Shown one piece after another: positions 1 to 12,156 of a stretch of DNA of 64,000 nucleotides (position 1 is its first letter; each line of letters starts with the position of its first letter). Both the position numbers and the translations under genes were made by a program. The stretch is from positions 1 to 64,000 of the forward strand of contig NZ_FMTT01000031.1 of assembly GCF_900100345.1 (NCBI RefSeq), given 5' to 3'. The notes beneath the pieces are model-generated. The model saw only the letters and a program-made list of their open reading frames with translations, made no database searches and had not been told where the DNA came from. Source of the DNA: Paenibacillus tianmuensis (GTDB taxonomy: Bacteria > Bacillota > Bacilli > Paenibacillales > NBRC-103111).

Positions 1-309
1 GATCACCCTCTCAGGTCGGCTACGCATCGTCGCCTTGGTGAGCCGTTACCCCACCAACTAGCTAATGCGCCGCAGGCCCATCTGTAAGCCACAGGTTGCC
101 CCGTGTTTCTTGATCTCCTCATGCGAGAAGACCACTTATCCGGTCTTAGCTACCGTTTCCGGTAGTTATCCCAGCCTTACAGGCAGGTTGCCTACGTGTT
201 ACTCACCCGTCCGCCGCTAGCTTTACCCGAAGGCAAAGCCCGCTCGACTTGCATGTATTAGGCACGCCGCCAGCGTTCGTCCTGAGCCAGGATCAAACTC
301 TCCAATAAA
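1..309 (-). rRNA. rrs: 16S ribosomal RNA, 5' part (partial)
   Basis: The minus strand carries the universal 5' region of bacterial 16S rRNA: the 27F primer site (AGAGTTTGATCCTGGCTCAG) lies just inside position 303, followed by the conserved GACGAACGCTGGCGGCG segment and the TACATGCAAGTCGAGC segment. The gene runs leftwards out of the window, so only about 309 nt are present. The mature 5' end is placed near 309 by analogy with other Bacilli and could be off by a few bases. It lies downstream of, and in the same direction as, the pcrB-pcrA-ligA operon, separated by that operon's terminator and the rrn promoters. Confidence 0.97.
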
Positions 310-404
310 GTTTCGCGTCTTCACTTAGCCGAAGCCGGGCGAAGCGCTTGTTTATCGAACAGAGCCGATTAAGCTCAAATGCTTGTTACGCTTGGCATTT
401 CGTT

Positions 405-434
405 CTCATTTGTTCAGTTTTCAAAGAGCTTTTG
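405..434 (-). promoter_or_regulatory. rrn leader boxA-like antitermination region
   Basis: On the minus strand the leader contains GCTCTTTGAAAACTGAACAA about 100 nt upstream of the 16S start. This segment is near-invariant in rrn leaders of Bacillus and Paenibacillus and includes a boxA-like GCTCTTTGA, where the Nus antitermination complex is expected to load. The role is inferred from family knowledge. Confidence 0.7.
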
Positions 435-465
435 TCACTATTCTGTTCTGCCGTGACAAGATCTA

Positions 466-494
466 ATCTTATCACATCAGGACGAGCTTTGCAA
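466..494 (-). promoter_or_regulatory. rrn promoter P2 (proximal), SigA type
   Basis: On the minus strand a -35 TTGCAA (489-494) is separated by exactly 17 bp from a -10 TAAGAT (466-471). This is the proximal of two tandem promoters in front of the 16S gene, as is usual for Bacillus rrn operons. Confidence 0.7.
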
Positions 495-553
495 CTACTT
501 TTTTTCGTCGTCCGCTCGTTCAAGGCTAACTGCCTCTCGCGGCGACAAGCAAT

Positions 554-583
554 AATGTATCACAGATGTCGGGTCGAATGCAA
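554..583 (-). promoter_or_regulatory. rrn promoter P1 (distal), SigA type
   Basis: On the minus strand a -35 TTGCAT (578-583) is followed after 18 bp by a -10 TACATT (554-559), about 90 bp upstream of the stronger P2. The tandem arrangement supports it; the individual boxes are only moderately close to consensus. Confidence 0.5.
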
Positions 584-669
584 CCACAAATTTTGGCAAT
601 TGTAAATCGGGTCCATTCCTCGGCAAGCGGCGCACTTTTTAGCGGGCATTCCATAGCTCTTTCTGAGAA

Positions 670-708
670 CGAAAAACCGCCGCGCTCCTTTTCCGGAACC
701 GGCGGTTT
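670..708 (-). terminator. Rho-independent terminator after ligA
   Basis: On the minus strand a stem with arms AAACCGCC/GGCGGTTT is followed by a short T-run, about 25 nt past the ligA stop codon. It separates the pcrB-pcrA-ligA operon from the rrn promoters. Confidence 0.8.
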
Positions 709-732
709 CGTGCTGCACAGCGTGAAAAGTGA

Positions 733-3491
<2,759 letters not shown>

Positions 3492-3830
3492 GAGCCTCTC
3501 GCCCCTTTCCCTTTCGTATTAAACTGGACAAAGCTGTCCTCCTTCGCCATGTAGTGGGCTCTCCCTAGGGGCGCTACCCCCGTTCAGGTGGAGAACATAT
3601 GTCACCATATGTTCTGACACCACCACCTTACCACTTCGGACTACTACGAGGACTCTGTCACCATATTGAGCGAAAATACACCCAACTTAGGTGATCCCCA
3701 TTTACGCTTCAGAGACACGCGCGTTACAGTGTCGGATGTGCCGTTCGTCCTTTAGCTCTGATTGAGCTTGCCCAGCTTTTGACCTCTGATTAACTAAGTA
3801 ATCCCATTAGTTAATCCAGTATACACCAAT

Positions 3831-3838
3831 GTCATCCC
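3831..3838 (-). other. Putative intron EBS1/delta site pairing with the ligA exon junction
   Basis: On the minus strand (intron RNA sense) the octamer GGGATGAC is the exact complement of GTCATCCC, the last six bases of exon 1 plus the first two of exon 2. Its position about 280 nt into the intron fits the EBS1 loop of domain I. I could not place EBS2 with confidence. Confidence 0.65.
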
Positions 3839-4118
3839 AATCGGCGTATCTCAGCTGTCCGACTTTCGCGCCTACCTGGTCGGAGGGAACGTTAACCCTG
3901 CTTGGACTGGCATTCAAGTAATTCAACCTTCATCCTCGTCTGTAACTTTTCACCTTGCACTTCAGTAGCGCCATGGTAGTTAGGCGACTTAGTGCTTTGA
4001 CCAACATGCTACACTCCCTCTTCGGTTTCCCTCCAAGATAAGTTGGCTGGTGACAGGCTATGATGGCTGGCCTGCTGCTTGCGAGGCAGATTCTGCTGAA
4101 GCGCCTTTATGGGCGCAC

Positions 4119-5279
4119 GATGACGTCGTTAGAACGGCGGATGTAGACGAGACTGCCTAAGCCGTATTTTAAATTTTTGCGTTCGATGTCGTCCATGTTG
4201 TTCAGCGTACAGTTCTGTACGGTCACACCGCCGATATCAACGGCTTCGACTTGGGCGAGCGGCGTCACTTTGCCGGTCCGGCCCACGTTCCAGCTCACGT
4301 CGAGCAGCGTCGTCACGGCTTCTTCGGCTTCGAACTTATAGGCTACGGCCCACCGCGGGAATTTGTTGGTATATCCGAGTACTTCACGGGTGCGCATATC
4401 CGTTATTTTTACGACCAGTCCGTCGATCAGAAAATCAAGCGTATTGCGCATAGCGACCAGCTTCTCCAGCTCTTCCTCCACCGCGTCGATGCTGTCGACG
4501 AATTCGACGAACGGGCTGACTTTGAACTGGTTGTCGCGCAAAAAGCCGACCATTTCCTGATGATTCTGAACTTGCAAAGAGTCGGCATAGCCGATGTTGT
4601 AAAAATAAGCGTTGAGCTTGCGCTCCGCCGTCACCTTCGGATTCAGGTTGCGGAGGGCGCCTGCGGCGGCGTTGCGCGCGTTTTTGAGCGGTTCGGCCGC
4701 GGTCGCGTTATAGGCTTCGAGCACGGACAAGTTCATTATTCCCTCGCCCTGTACTTCGATAATCCCATCGGTATATGGAATGCGCAGCGGCACGGAACGG
4801 ATCGTCTTGACATTGGCGAGAATCCCTTCGCCGACGACGCCGTTGCCGCGGGTAGCCGCCTGCACGAGCTCGCCGTGGTCGTAGGTCAGATTCAGCGTCA
4901 GGCCGTCGAATTTCAATTCCACGACAAAGGATAAAGGCGGCAGCGGATCGTCCGGATGCTGCGTATTGTAGTCGTTCACGAGCTTTTGGACGCGCGTATG
5001 CCACGCCATTAAATCGTCGTGATTTTGCGCCTTATCCAAGCTCCAGAGGCGGGCCAGGTGCCGATGCGGATCGAACCCTTTGAGCAGTTCGCCGCCTACC
5101 CGCTGCGTGGGCGAGTAAGGCAGCACGGTGCCGGTTTCCGCTTCCAGTTGAACCAGCTTATCATAGAGCGGGTCGTATTCGGCATCTGTGAGAGAAGGCT
5201 GGTCCAGCGTGTAGTATGCGTAATTGTGTTTATTGATCTCTTCGATGAGCGTCTTCATCGTTTCCAAAGCGTCCGGCAT
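4119..5279 (-). CDS. ligA: NAD-dependent DNA ligase LigA, 5' exon (387 residues)
   Basis: This exon encodes the N-terminal part of LigA: domain Ia (HNYAYYTLDQPSLTDAEYD, NAD binding), the nucleotidyltransferase domain with the adenylated lysine at about residue 123 (ELKFDGLTL), and the OB fold up to SNDVI. The frame runs only three codons into the intron before a stop. Some motif residues are unusual: the common TRGDG...GED motif reads TRGNGVVGEG, and EVRGE reads EVQGE. The start at 5279 has an AGAGGA about 10 nt upstream; ATG 5258 is an alternative. The gene follows pcrA by 48 nt, the conserved pcrB-pcrA-ligA order. The enzyme seals nicks in DNA using NAD+. The divergent motifs leave open a specialised or slower enzyme. 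Confidence 0.92.
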
Positions 5280-5327
5280 CGGAAGTTCATCCTCTCATGG
5301 CTACGGGATATAAAGTTGTCTGGCGAT

Positions 5328-7640
5328 TTAGCTCTGCTTGGTGATCGGCGCAAATTTGGCCAGCAGCCGCTTGACGCCCACGGGGGCCGGGAAAGCGATC
5401 TGCAGCTCGGTGTCATCGCCCGAGCCCTTGATGGCGACGACGACGCCGGTGCCCCACTTGCCATGCGACACTTTGTCGCCCATGGCAAAGTCGGTCGCCT
5501 GCGCCGCGGGGGCCGCGGCTTTGGGCGCTGCGCTTCCCGCGGCGGCGGCCGGGCCGCTGCGGAAGCTCACGGGCGTGCGGCCCGCCTGTGCGGGCGCGCC
5601 GCCGAAGCCTCCGGCGCTGCCGAAGCGGCGTTCGCCGCCGGCCCACGCCGGGGTTGCCGCTCCGCCGCGGCCGAAGCCGCCGCCGGCGCGAACGGTCTCC
5701 AGGAGCTCCTGCGGGAGCTCCTGAAGGAACCGGGACGGCGCGTTCGCCGTCGTCCGTCCGAACAGCGTGCGCATCCGGGCGCACGTAAGGAACAGCTCCT
5801 CCTCGGCGCGGGTAATGCCGACGTAAGCGAGGCGCCGCTCCTCCTCCAGTTCCTCGTTGTCCATCAAGGCCCGGCTGTGCGGGAATACGCCTTCCTCAAG
5901 GCCAATGACGAAGACGACGGGGAACTCGAGTCCTTTGGCGCTGTGCATCGTCATGAGCACGACGCCCTGTTTTCCTGCTTCCGGGTCCTGATTCATGGAG
6001 TCAATGTCGGCGATCAGCGCCAGATCGGTCAGGAAGGATACGAGAGATTTATCCTCGTTGCGCTTCTCGAACTCCATCGTTACGGACAGGAACTCGTCGA
6101 TGTTCTCCAGCCGCGCCTGCGACTCGATCGTGTTTTCCCGCTTCAGTTCCTCGCGGTAGCCGCTCATTTCGAGTATTTTCTCCGTCAGCTCGGTGACCGA
6201 CAAATAATCGACCATCCGGTACAGGTTCTCGATCATGTCACGGAAATCGGCCAGCGCATTGCGGGCTTTGGCGCCGATCTCCATGCTGTCCACGTTCTCC
6301 AGCATCGCAAACATCGATACGCCGAATTGCCCCGCCGCTGCCCCCAGCCGCTCGACCGTCGTATCCCCGATGCCCCGCTTCGGCACATTGACGATCCGCG
6401 CAAAGCTGATATCGTCGTCCGGGTTCGAGATGAGCCGCAGGTAGCCGAGAATGTCCTTGATCTCTTTGCGATCGTAGAACTTGATGCCGCCGACGATCTG
6501 ATAAGGAATATCGGATTTGATCAAAATTTCCTCGACAACCCGGGACTGCGCGTTCGTGCGGTACAATATGGCATGGTCGCTGAACCGGCGACCTTTGTCC
6601 ACGTTTTTGCGGATTTCGCCGGTGATAAAATAGCCTTCCTCATGCTCGGAATCGGCTTGGTAAAGCCGGATTTTCTGCCCTTCACCCTTGTCGGTCCACA
6701 GGTTCTTCGGCTTGCGTCCGGTGTTGTTGGCGATCACTTTATTCGCGGCGTTCAAGATGTTCGAGGTCGAGCGGTAATTTTGCTCGAGCAAAATGGTGGT
6801 GGCGTTCGGGTAATCTTTTTCGAAATCGAGAATGTTGCTGATATCGGCCCCGCGCCAGCGGTAAATCGACTGGTCACTGTCGCCGACGACGCAAATGCGC
6901 TTGTATTTGTCGGCCAGCATCCGGCACAGCATATACTGGGCGCGGTTCGTATCCTGGTATTCGTCGACATGAAGGTACTGAAACTTGTTCTGATAAAAAT
7001 CGAGCACCTCGGGCACTTGCTGGAACAGCTCGATCGTGGTCATGATCAGATCGTCGAAATCAAGCGAGTTGTTGGCCTTCAGCTTGCGCTGGTAGGACGA
7101 GTATACTTTGGCGACGATGCCGTCGAAGTAATCGCCGATCTTGCGCTCGAATTTCTCTGGTGTCAGCAGCTCGTTCTTGGCGTTGCTGATGGCGGCCTGG
7201 ACCGCTTTGGGCTCGAATTTTTTCGAATCGATGTTCAGCTCTTTCATGCAGTTTTTGACCACGGACAACTGGTCGCCCGAATCGAGAATCGTAAAATTCG
7301 ACGTGAAGCCGATCCGCGAGATGTCCCGACGCAAAATACGCACGCACATCGAGTGGAAGGTGGATACCCAAATATCCTGCCCCTGCGGGCCGACGAGGGC
7401 GCTGACGCGCTCCTGCATCTCCCTCGCCGCTTTGTTCGTGAACGTAATGGCCAAAATGCTCCACGGCGCCGCTTTGCGCGTCGCGATCAAATAAGCGATC
7501 CGGTGCGTCAGCACGCGGGTTTTGCCGCTGCCCGCCCCGGCCATGATCAGCAGAGGTCCGTCCGTCGCTTCAACGGCGCGTCTTTGCTGCGGGTTGAGCT
7601 TTTGAATCGCTTTGTGTATATCGATAGGTTCGTTAATCAT
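5328..7640 (-). CDS. pcrA: ATP-dependent DNA helicase PcrA (UvrD/Rep family, SF1A)
   Basis: The 770-residue protein is a 3'-5' DNA helicase/translocase used in repair, rolling-circle replication and resolving conflicts with transcription. Visible motifs are Walker A AGAGSGKT (34-41), VDEYQDT (motif II), [13 protein letters not shown] (motif III), the QNYRS motif IV and [17 protein letters not shown] (motif VI). A low-complexity Gly/Ala/Pro-rich linker of about 80 residues precedes a C-terminal Tudor-like segment ([15 protein letters not shown]) known to contact RNA polymerase in PcrA/UvrD. The ATG at 7640 has a GAAAGGAAAT ribosome site. It lies 16 nt after pcrB and 48 nt before ligA, in one operon. 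Confidence 0.97.
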   Translation of the reverse strand: MINEPIDIHKAIQKLNPQQRRAVEATDGPLLIMAGAGSGKTRVLTHRIAYLIATRKAAPWSILAITFTNKAAREMQERVSALVGPQGQDIWVSTFHSMCVRILRRDISRIGFTSNFTILDSGDQLSVVKNCMKELNIDSKKFEPKAVQAAISNAKNELLTPEKFERKIGDYFDGIVAKVYSSYQRKLKANNSLDFDDLIMTTIELFQQVPEVLDFYQNKFQYLHVDEYQDTNRAQYMLCRMLADKYKRICVVGDSDQSIYRWRGADISNILDFEKDYPNATTILLEQNYRSTSNILNAANKVIANNTGRKPKNLWTDKGEGQKIRLYQADSEHEEGYFITGEIRKNVDKGRRFSDHAILYRTNAQSRVVEEILIKSDIPYQIVGGIKFYDRKEIKDILGYLRLISNPDDDISFARIVNVPKRGIGDTTVERLGAAAGQFGVSMFAMLENVDSMEIGAKARNALADFRDMIENLYRMVDYLSVTELTEKILEMSGYREELKRENTIESQARLENIDEFLSVTMEFEKRNEDKSLVSFLTDLALIADIDSMNQDPEAGKQGVVLMTMHSAKGLEFPVVFVIGLEEGVFPHSRALMDNEELEEERRLAYVGITRAEEELFLTCARMRTLFGRTTANAPSRFLQELPQELLETVRAGGGFGRGGAATPAWAGGERRFGSAGGFGGAPAQAGRTPVSFRSGPAAAAGSAAPKAAAPAAQATDFAMGDKVSHGKWGTGVVVAIKGSGDDTELQIAFPAPVGVKRLLAKFAPITKQS

Positions 7641-7656
7641 GATTCTTATTTCCTTT

Positions 7657-8352
7657 CTACCGCATTTCCATTACCGCCGGGACCGTAGCGAGCGCCCGAT
7701 CGAGATCATCGTATACCGCGTTGCCTACGACGACGGTATGCGCCGCCTTGGCCGCCTCGCGCGCTTTCTCCGGGCTGTCGATGCCTCCGCCGTAAAACAG
7801 CCGCGACTGGGAAAGCAGCCGCTTCACCCAGCCGACCAGCTCCATATCGCCGAACGCGCCGCTGTACTCTAAATAAACGATCGGGCAGCGGAACAAGCGG
7901 TCGGCGATGCGGGCATAGGCCTCCACATCTTTCGCGTCGAGCCGTACGTTGGCTTCGGTCAGCTTGGCCGCCGTGGAATCGCCGTTCAATATAATGTAGC
8001 CTTCGGGAACGAGCTGGTCCCAATCCAGAATCGCGCCGTATTCCTTCAGCGCCTGCTGATGGCGCCCGACGATCCACTGCGTGTCTCCAGCGTTCAGCAC
8101 GATCGGGATCATAAACAAGTCAAACCCCGGTACGATCGCTTCCGTGTCCGACACTTCCAAGACGCATGGCACTTCATACCGGCGGATGCGCGCCAGCAAG
8201 TCGACGGTGTTGTCGAAGGTGACGCCAGACGAGCCTCCGACCATCACCGCATCGGTGCCGGAGAGGCAGATGCGCTCAAGCGCTTCGTCGCCGATCTCCC
8301 GGTCCGGGTCAAGTTTAAACACATGCTTCCATTCTTCCATACGCAAATGCAA
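7657..8352 (-). CDS. pcrB: Heptaprenylglyceryl phosphate synthase PcrB
   Basis: The 231-residue TIM-barrel prenyltransferase joins heptaprenyl diphosphate to sn-glycerol-1-phosphate, making an archaeal-type ether lipid precursor in Bacilli. Recognisable segments are the aspartate-rich start [37 protein letters not shown] and [13 protein letters not shown]. The open frame extends to 8520, but I place the start at a TTG (8352) because AGGAGG lies 8 nt upstream and the product then has the usual family length (about 230); ATG 8340 would be about 20 nt from that ribosome site. It is the first gene of the pcrB-pcrA-ligA operon. Confidence 0.92.
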   Translation of the reverse strand: MHLRMEEWKHVFKLDPDREIGDEALERICLSGTDAVMVGGSSGVTFDNTVDLLARIRRYEVPCVLEVSDTEAIVPGFDLFMIPIVLNAGDTQWIVGRHQQALKEYGAILDWDQLVPEGYIILNGDSTAAKLTEANVRLDAKDVEAYARIADRLFRCPIVYLEYSGAFGDMELVGWVKRLLSQSRLFYGGGIDSPEKAREAAKAAHTVVVGNAVYDDLDRALATVPAVMEMR

Positions 8353-8499
8353 AGAAATTGCCTCCTGTCCGTTAAACGCGGCAAGCCCGCCGCCCCCCGG
8401 AAAAGGAACGTACGGAGCTGATTCAACCTGTCTCAAGTCAAGTCTATGCGAGCCTGTGCCCGGTGTCAATGAAGCCTGCGGGGAACGGCTCTTCTTCCT

Positions 8500-8508
8500 A
8501 TTATACCA
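8500..8508 (-). promoter_or_regulatory. Extended -10 promoter of the pcrB operon
   Basis: On the minus strand TATGGTATAAT gives a perfect -10 (8500-8505) with an upstream TGn extension, about 145 nt before the pcrB start. No good -35 is visible, which is tolerated by extended -10 promoters. Confidence 0.6.
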
Positions 8509-8583
8509 TAAAACAAGCAAGGAATAGGAATGCTTGTTCGTCTGCCTCGGACGCTTGGCCGGAACCTTTTTCCATAGTCGGCA

Positions 8584-8622
8584 AACAAAAAACAGACCGG
8601 CGTGTAATAGTCACCAGTCTGC
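8584..8622 (-). terminator. Rho-independent terminator after the lipoprotein gene
   Basis: On the minus strand a stem CAGACTGG...CCGGTCTG is followed by a run of six T, about 25 nt past the stop codon at 8647. Confidence 0.85.
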
Positions 8623-8646
8623 TGTAAATAAAGCTGTTTGAGCGGT

Positions 8647-9231
8647 TTAAGAGCGGGTCTTGAATTCGCTGACGATCAATCGGTCGCCTTGCACGCTGTA
8701 GGCTGACTCATGATGCATGACGGATTCGCTGTAATCCTGCTTCGACCTGCCGGTCAGGCTGAGCTTGTACTGTCCCTCGGCCGGCTGCGCTTTATGCAGC
8801 TCGTACTGCCCCCATTCGCTGCGCAGGCCCAGCATGGCCTTGGTGCTGTTCGCTTGGTACGTTCCGATCCGTGGGTCCCGGCGGTAAAAGTAATCGATCA
8901 TCCGCCGCGCCATGTCGGGCGTATATACTTTTCCCAGCTGTGTCTGCATCTCGCGCATGGCGTGCTCGTCCATCTCCCCGGTAACCGGCGAAGACAGCAC
9001 TTTATGCGTCCAGTCGTCCACTTGCTTAATCCAAGCGATGATCTCTTGATCGGACTTGTTCATGATTTCTTTTCCCATCGGCGGGGGCTCGATTTGGCTG
9101 AATGTCTGAAGCAGCCGCTCGCGGCCGACCGTTTTTTGCAGCGTCTTCATATCGGTAGCGTGGCGATCGGGCTCCCTTGTGCAGCCGCACAGAAGCGCCG
9201 CGGCCAGAAGCAGTGTGACGATGATTTTCAC
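8647..9231 (-). CDS. Predicted lipoprotein of unknown function
   Basis: The 194-residue protein begins with MKIIVTLLLAAALLCGC, a lipoprotein signal peptide with the lipidated cysteine at position 17. The mature part is polar and partly helical and has no motif I recognise. The start is a GTG (9231) preceded by GGAAGGGG about 10 nt upstream. It lies downstream of the BceAB-like permease gene on the same strand with a gap of about 130 nt and ends at its own terminator. It may be co-transcribed with the transporter, but a separate promoter cannot be excluded. The function is unknown. Confidence 0.8.
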   Translation of the reverse strand: MKIIVTLLLAAALLCGCTREPDRHATDMKTLQKTVGRERLLQTFSQIEPPPMGKEIMNKSDQEIIAWIKQVDDWTHKVLSSPVTGEMDEHAMREMQTQLGKVYTPDMARRMIDYFYRRDPRIGTYQANSTKAMLGLRSEWGQYELHKAQPAEGQYKLSLTGRSKQDYSESVMHHESAYSVQGDRLIVSEFKTRS

Positions 9232-9359
9232 CCGGATGATGCCCCTTCCGTGTTGGCTTTTTTTTCGTATTATGGTTCAAAAACGAAAAAATATACCAAG
9301 CTTGCGGAGGAGGCCCAGGCAATGCCTTGCTTATGAGGGTTACGCGTCTTGCCCATCGC

Positions 9360-11288
9360 TTACAAGCTCTTCATCTGGGCCATGTAAGCGCGGCGGGTAA
9401 GCAGGAAATATCCAAATTGCAGCACGGCAAAAATGGAAATGACCAGCGCCCCGTAAGACCATATGTTCATCGAGAGCAAATTAGCCAGCGTCTTGTAAGC
9501 GAAAGCCGCGTGAGCCGCGCCTACGACAACCGGGAGCAGGAACAGCAGGCCGATCTGCACGTTAATGATCCGCCGGACTTCAGATACAGACATCCCGATC
9601 CGCATAAGTGCGCGATATTGGTTGTCATCGTCCTGCAGCTCGGTGAACAGCTTGAAATACAGCATGCTCGCCGAGGCGACAAAAAACAGGAAGCTGACGA
9701 ACAAACCGATAAGCAGCGATAATGCCGAGCTTTGTTTGTTCGCGGCGTAGATGGAGGCGGGGCTGAACAACTTTTTCCGCTGCTCTTCGGGAACGGACTG
9801 CTTTACTTTCTCCACTGTGGCGATATGCTCCTGCCAGCGGTTCAAATCAAAGCCGTAATAGACAAGCTTCCGGTCGTCAGGCACCTTGCCCATCATCTGG
9901 GCATATTCCCCGTCATTGACCACGAGCAGCCCTAGCGGTTCCCCAAGCAGGTTGATCACGCCTCCCGTTACCTGCCCGTCCATCTCCAACGCCCAGGATT
10001 GCCCGTCCAATTGAACTGTCCGCTGCGAACCCTTATCCATTAGCTTAACGTCGGAATTCCTGTATGGATAACTGAATACGGCATGCCCCGGCGCGATCTG
10101 AAGCGGGGCTGTATACTCGATTCCTTCCGCCGCCCGATTATAATCGAATTCCGATATCAGCAACGCCTTCGTATCCAATGCGCGGGAGCCGTCCAGCATA
10201 AGCGGGACCTGAACGCCTACGATTTTCAATTCTTTAGCTAAGCTCGCTCTTTCGGCGGCCAATACGGCCTTGATCTTCTCGGGGCCGATCCCTTTAGGAG
10301 CATTGAGCCCTTGTTCGGTAAAGCTTATCGTATTCGGAAACTGCTCCATCACCTGCTTGTCGCTGTTCTTATAAAACACGTAAATCGTGCCTGATGCTGT
10401 CAAAATGACCGCGCTTAAAACCGAAACGACGAACAGCGTGCGCGCGTTGTCTTTCATTTTGAACGCAAGCTGCGAGATGGCAATTAAATTCGTCCTGTTG
10501 TAGTATAGGCCCGTCATGCGCTGCAGTCTGTGAATAATCGCCACGCTCGCCTGCGTGAACAGGAAATAGGTGCCGAGCACAGTTAAAAAAATGATTGGCA
10601 GCATGAGCACCAAAATAAGCTTCAGCGAGGTCGTGAAAGCTAAGTAATATCCGCTTCCGAGGCATAGTACCGCTAAGGCAGTCAGCCACGGCGAAGCTAC
10701 GGGAGGCTTCTTCGGCTGCTTGGCCGCCCGCAGAAGCGTGATGATCTGGCTGCGGCCGACGCTGAACATCGCAAACAGGGTCATCGCGAGAAACAAGGCC
10801 AGAAATCCGACGACCGTCTGAAGCAGCGCCTGGGGTGGTACGATGAAGCTGAGCGGACTATCCGTTTGGAGCAAACGCGCAATAGCCAAAAAGAACAGCT
10901 TCGAGAACAGCATACCGGCGCCGATTCCGACGCCGACCGACAGCAAGCCGATCATCATCTGCTCGTAAAACATCAGCCGGCTGATCTGCGAACGGGTCAT
11001 TCCGAACAAGGTAAGCAATCCGAATTCTTTCTTGCGCGTCTTGAGAAAAGCAAAGCTGGCGTACAGCACGAAAAAAAACGAGAAGACGACGATCAGAATC
11101 TGGCAGGCGAAGAGCACTTCTTTCACCATATTTGCCGCTCTGATTTGCCCGTTGGCGACTTCGGGATGATAGATGAAAGCACCGAACATATAGAAGACCA
11201 TAACGGAAAAAGTGCTGCTTAGAAAAAATGCGACGTACCGGTGCCAATTGCCTTGAATATTTTTAAGGGCGAGCTGTCGGAAGTTCAT
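9360..11288 (-). CDS. Bce-type ABC transporter permease (FtsX-like), antimicrobial peptide resistance
   Basis: The 642-residue membrane protein has the BceB architecture: an N-terminal helix (about 15-37), three helices with an FtsX-like core, a large extracellular domain of roughly 200 residues (about 310-500), then three C-terminal helices. The segment LKTRKKEFGLLTLFGMTRSQI is the cytoplasmic FtsX motif that contacts the ATPase. Family members sense and remove cell-wall-active peptides such as bacitracin or nisin from their lipid targets and signal to a partner histidine kinase. The ATG at 11288 follows GGGAGGG by 7 nt and overlaps the ATPase gene by 26 nt. The drug specificity cannot be told from the sequence. 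Confidence 0.92.
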   Translation of the reverse strand: MNFRQLALKNIQGNWHRYVAFFLSSTFSVMVFYMFGAFIYHPEVANGQIRAANMVKEVLFACQILIVVFSFFFVLYASFAFLKTRKKEFGLLTLFGMTRSQISRLMFYEQMMIGLLSVGVGIGAGMLFSKLFFLAIARLLQTDSPLSFIVPPQALLQTVVGFLALFLAMTLFAMFSVGRSQIITLLRAAKQPKKPPVASPWLTALAVLCLGSGYYLAFTTSLKLILVLMLPIIFLTVLGTYFLFTQASVAIIHRLQRMTGLYYNRTNLIAISQLAFKMKDNARTLFVVSVLSAVILTASGTIYVFYKNSDKQVMEQFPNTISFTEQGLNAPKGIGPEKIKAVLAAERASLAKELKIVGVQVPLMLDGSRALDTKALLISEFDYNRAAEGIEYTAPLQIAPGHAVFSYPYRNSDVKLMDKGSQRTVQLDGQSWALEMDGQVTGGVINLLGEPLGLLVVNDGEYAQMMGKVPDDRKLVYYGFDLNRWQEHIATVEKVKQSVPEEQRKKLFSPASIYAANKQSSALSLLIGLFVSFLFFVASASMLYFKLFTELQDDDNQYRALMRIGMSVSEVRRIINVQIGLLFLLPVVVGAAHAAFAYKTLANLLSMNIWSYGALVISIFAVLQFGYFLLTRRAYMAQMKSL

Positions 11289-12045
11289 CGAAGTTCCCTC
11301 CCAGCACGCTTAAGCTGTCCAAGATTTGTTGAAAAAAGGCTTGGCGGTTCGCGCCGCGGCGAATTTCCGAGAACAATCTGCCATCCTTAATGAACACAAC
11401 CCGCTTGCAGTAGCTGGCGGCGAACGGGTCGTGCGTCACCATCAGGATGGTAACGTCCCGCTCCTCATTAAGGCTGCGCAGCGACTCCATCACGTCTTTG
11501 GCCGCCTTCGAATCCAGATTGCCCGTCAGTTCGTCGGCCAGCAGCATCGACGGACGGTGAATGATCGCCCGCGCAATGGCCGTGCGCTGCTGCTGCCCTC
11601 CGGATACCTCGTACGTCCGTTTGGACAAAATCGGGGTGATGCCGAGAACCTCGGCAATTTCCGCCACGCGCCGCTCGATCTCGGACGGCTTCGTCCCTTC
11701 CAGCACGAGCGGCAAAATGATGTTTTCTTTGATCGAGAGCGTCTCCAGCAGGTTGAAATCTTGAAATACGAAGCCGAGCTCGCGGCGGCGGAATAAAGCC
11801 AGCTGCTTGTTGTTCAGCCTCGCCGGGTCGGTGCCGTTGATTTCAATATGCCCCGAGGTCGGTTTGTCGATGGTGGCGAGCAGATTGAGCAGCGTCGTCT
11901 TGCCGCTGCCCGACGGCCCCATAATGCCGGTGAATTCTCCCCGTTCGATTTCCAGTGAGATATGCTCGAGCGCTTTATAAACGACGCCTTTGCCGGCGCT
12001 GCCGTATATTTTGGACAAGGCGTCCGTCTTCAGTACAGTAGTCAC
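11263..12045 (-). CDS. Bce-type ABC transporter ATP-binding protein
   Basis: The 260-residue ATPase has Walker A GPSGSGKTT (about 43-51), a Q-loop (FVFQDFNLL), the signature VSGGQQQRTAIARA and Walker B MLLADELTGNLDS. The closest well-known homologues are BceA and other LolD-like ATPases. The GTG start (12045) has AAAGGAGG at 9 nt. It is the first gene of the transporter pair and lies downstream of the kinase gene, with a likely response-regulator operator and promoter in the 108-nt gap. The C-terminal 40 residues beyond the ATPase core, also seen in other Bce systems, probably contact the permease. Confidence 0.94.
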   Translation of the reverse strand: MTTVLKTDALSKIYGSAGKGVVYKALEHISLEIERGEFTGIMGPSGSGKTTLLNLLATIDKPTSGHIEINGTDPARLNNKQLALFRRRELGFVFQDFNLLETLSIKENIILPLVLEGTKPSEIERRVAEIAEVLGITPILSKRTYEVSGGQQQRTAIARAIIHRPSMLLADELTGNLDSKAAKDVMESLRSLNEERDVTILMVTHDPFAASYCKRVVFIKDGRLFSEIRRGANRQAFFQQILDSLSVLGGNFDELPTARP

Positions 12046-12082
12046 GATGCGGGTCCTCCTTTGATCACTTCACTCTGCCTGT

Positions 12083-12111
12083 AGTATACGAAGGTTCCGC
12101 CGATCAAGCCA
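12083..12111 (-). promoter_or_regulatory. Putative activated promoter of the bceAB-like operon
   Basis: On the minus strand a -10 TATACT (12083-12088) lies about 40 bp before the GTG start. At a 17-bp spacing the -35 is TGGCTT, a poor match, as expected for a promoter that needs an activator. The operator at 12143-12156 lies upstream of it. Confidence 0.45.
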
Positions 12112-12142
12112 TCGATTCACCTTACATCGCGATCCTGTTTTC

Positions 12143-12156
12143 TTACAACACTGTCA
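12143..12156 (-). promoter_or_regulatory. BceR-type operator (TnACA-N4-TGTAA)
   Basis: On the minus strand TGACAGTGTTGTAA matches the binding pattern known for BceR-like regulators. It overlaps the last codons of the kinase gene and lies upstream of the transporter genes, where such operators normally sit. It suggests that the linked response regulator induces the transporter. Confidence 0.65.

Noticed and set aside
348-605. 85-residue open frame on the plus strand in the rrn leader
   Set aside because: It lies over the rrn promoters and boxA on the opposite strand and has no ribosome site or protein-like features.
5019-7688. 889-residue plus-strand open frame
   Set aside because: It is the exact antisense of pcrA and the start of ligA in GC-rich DNA; low-complexity Arg/Gly content and no start signal.
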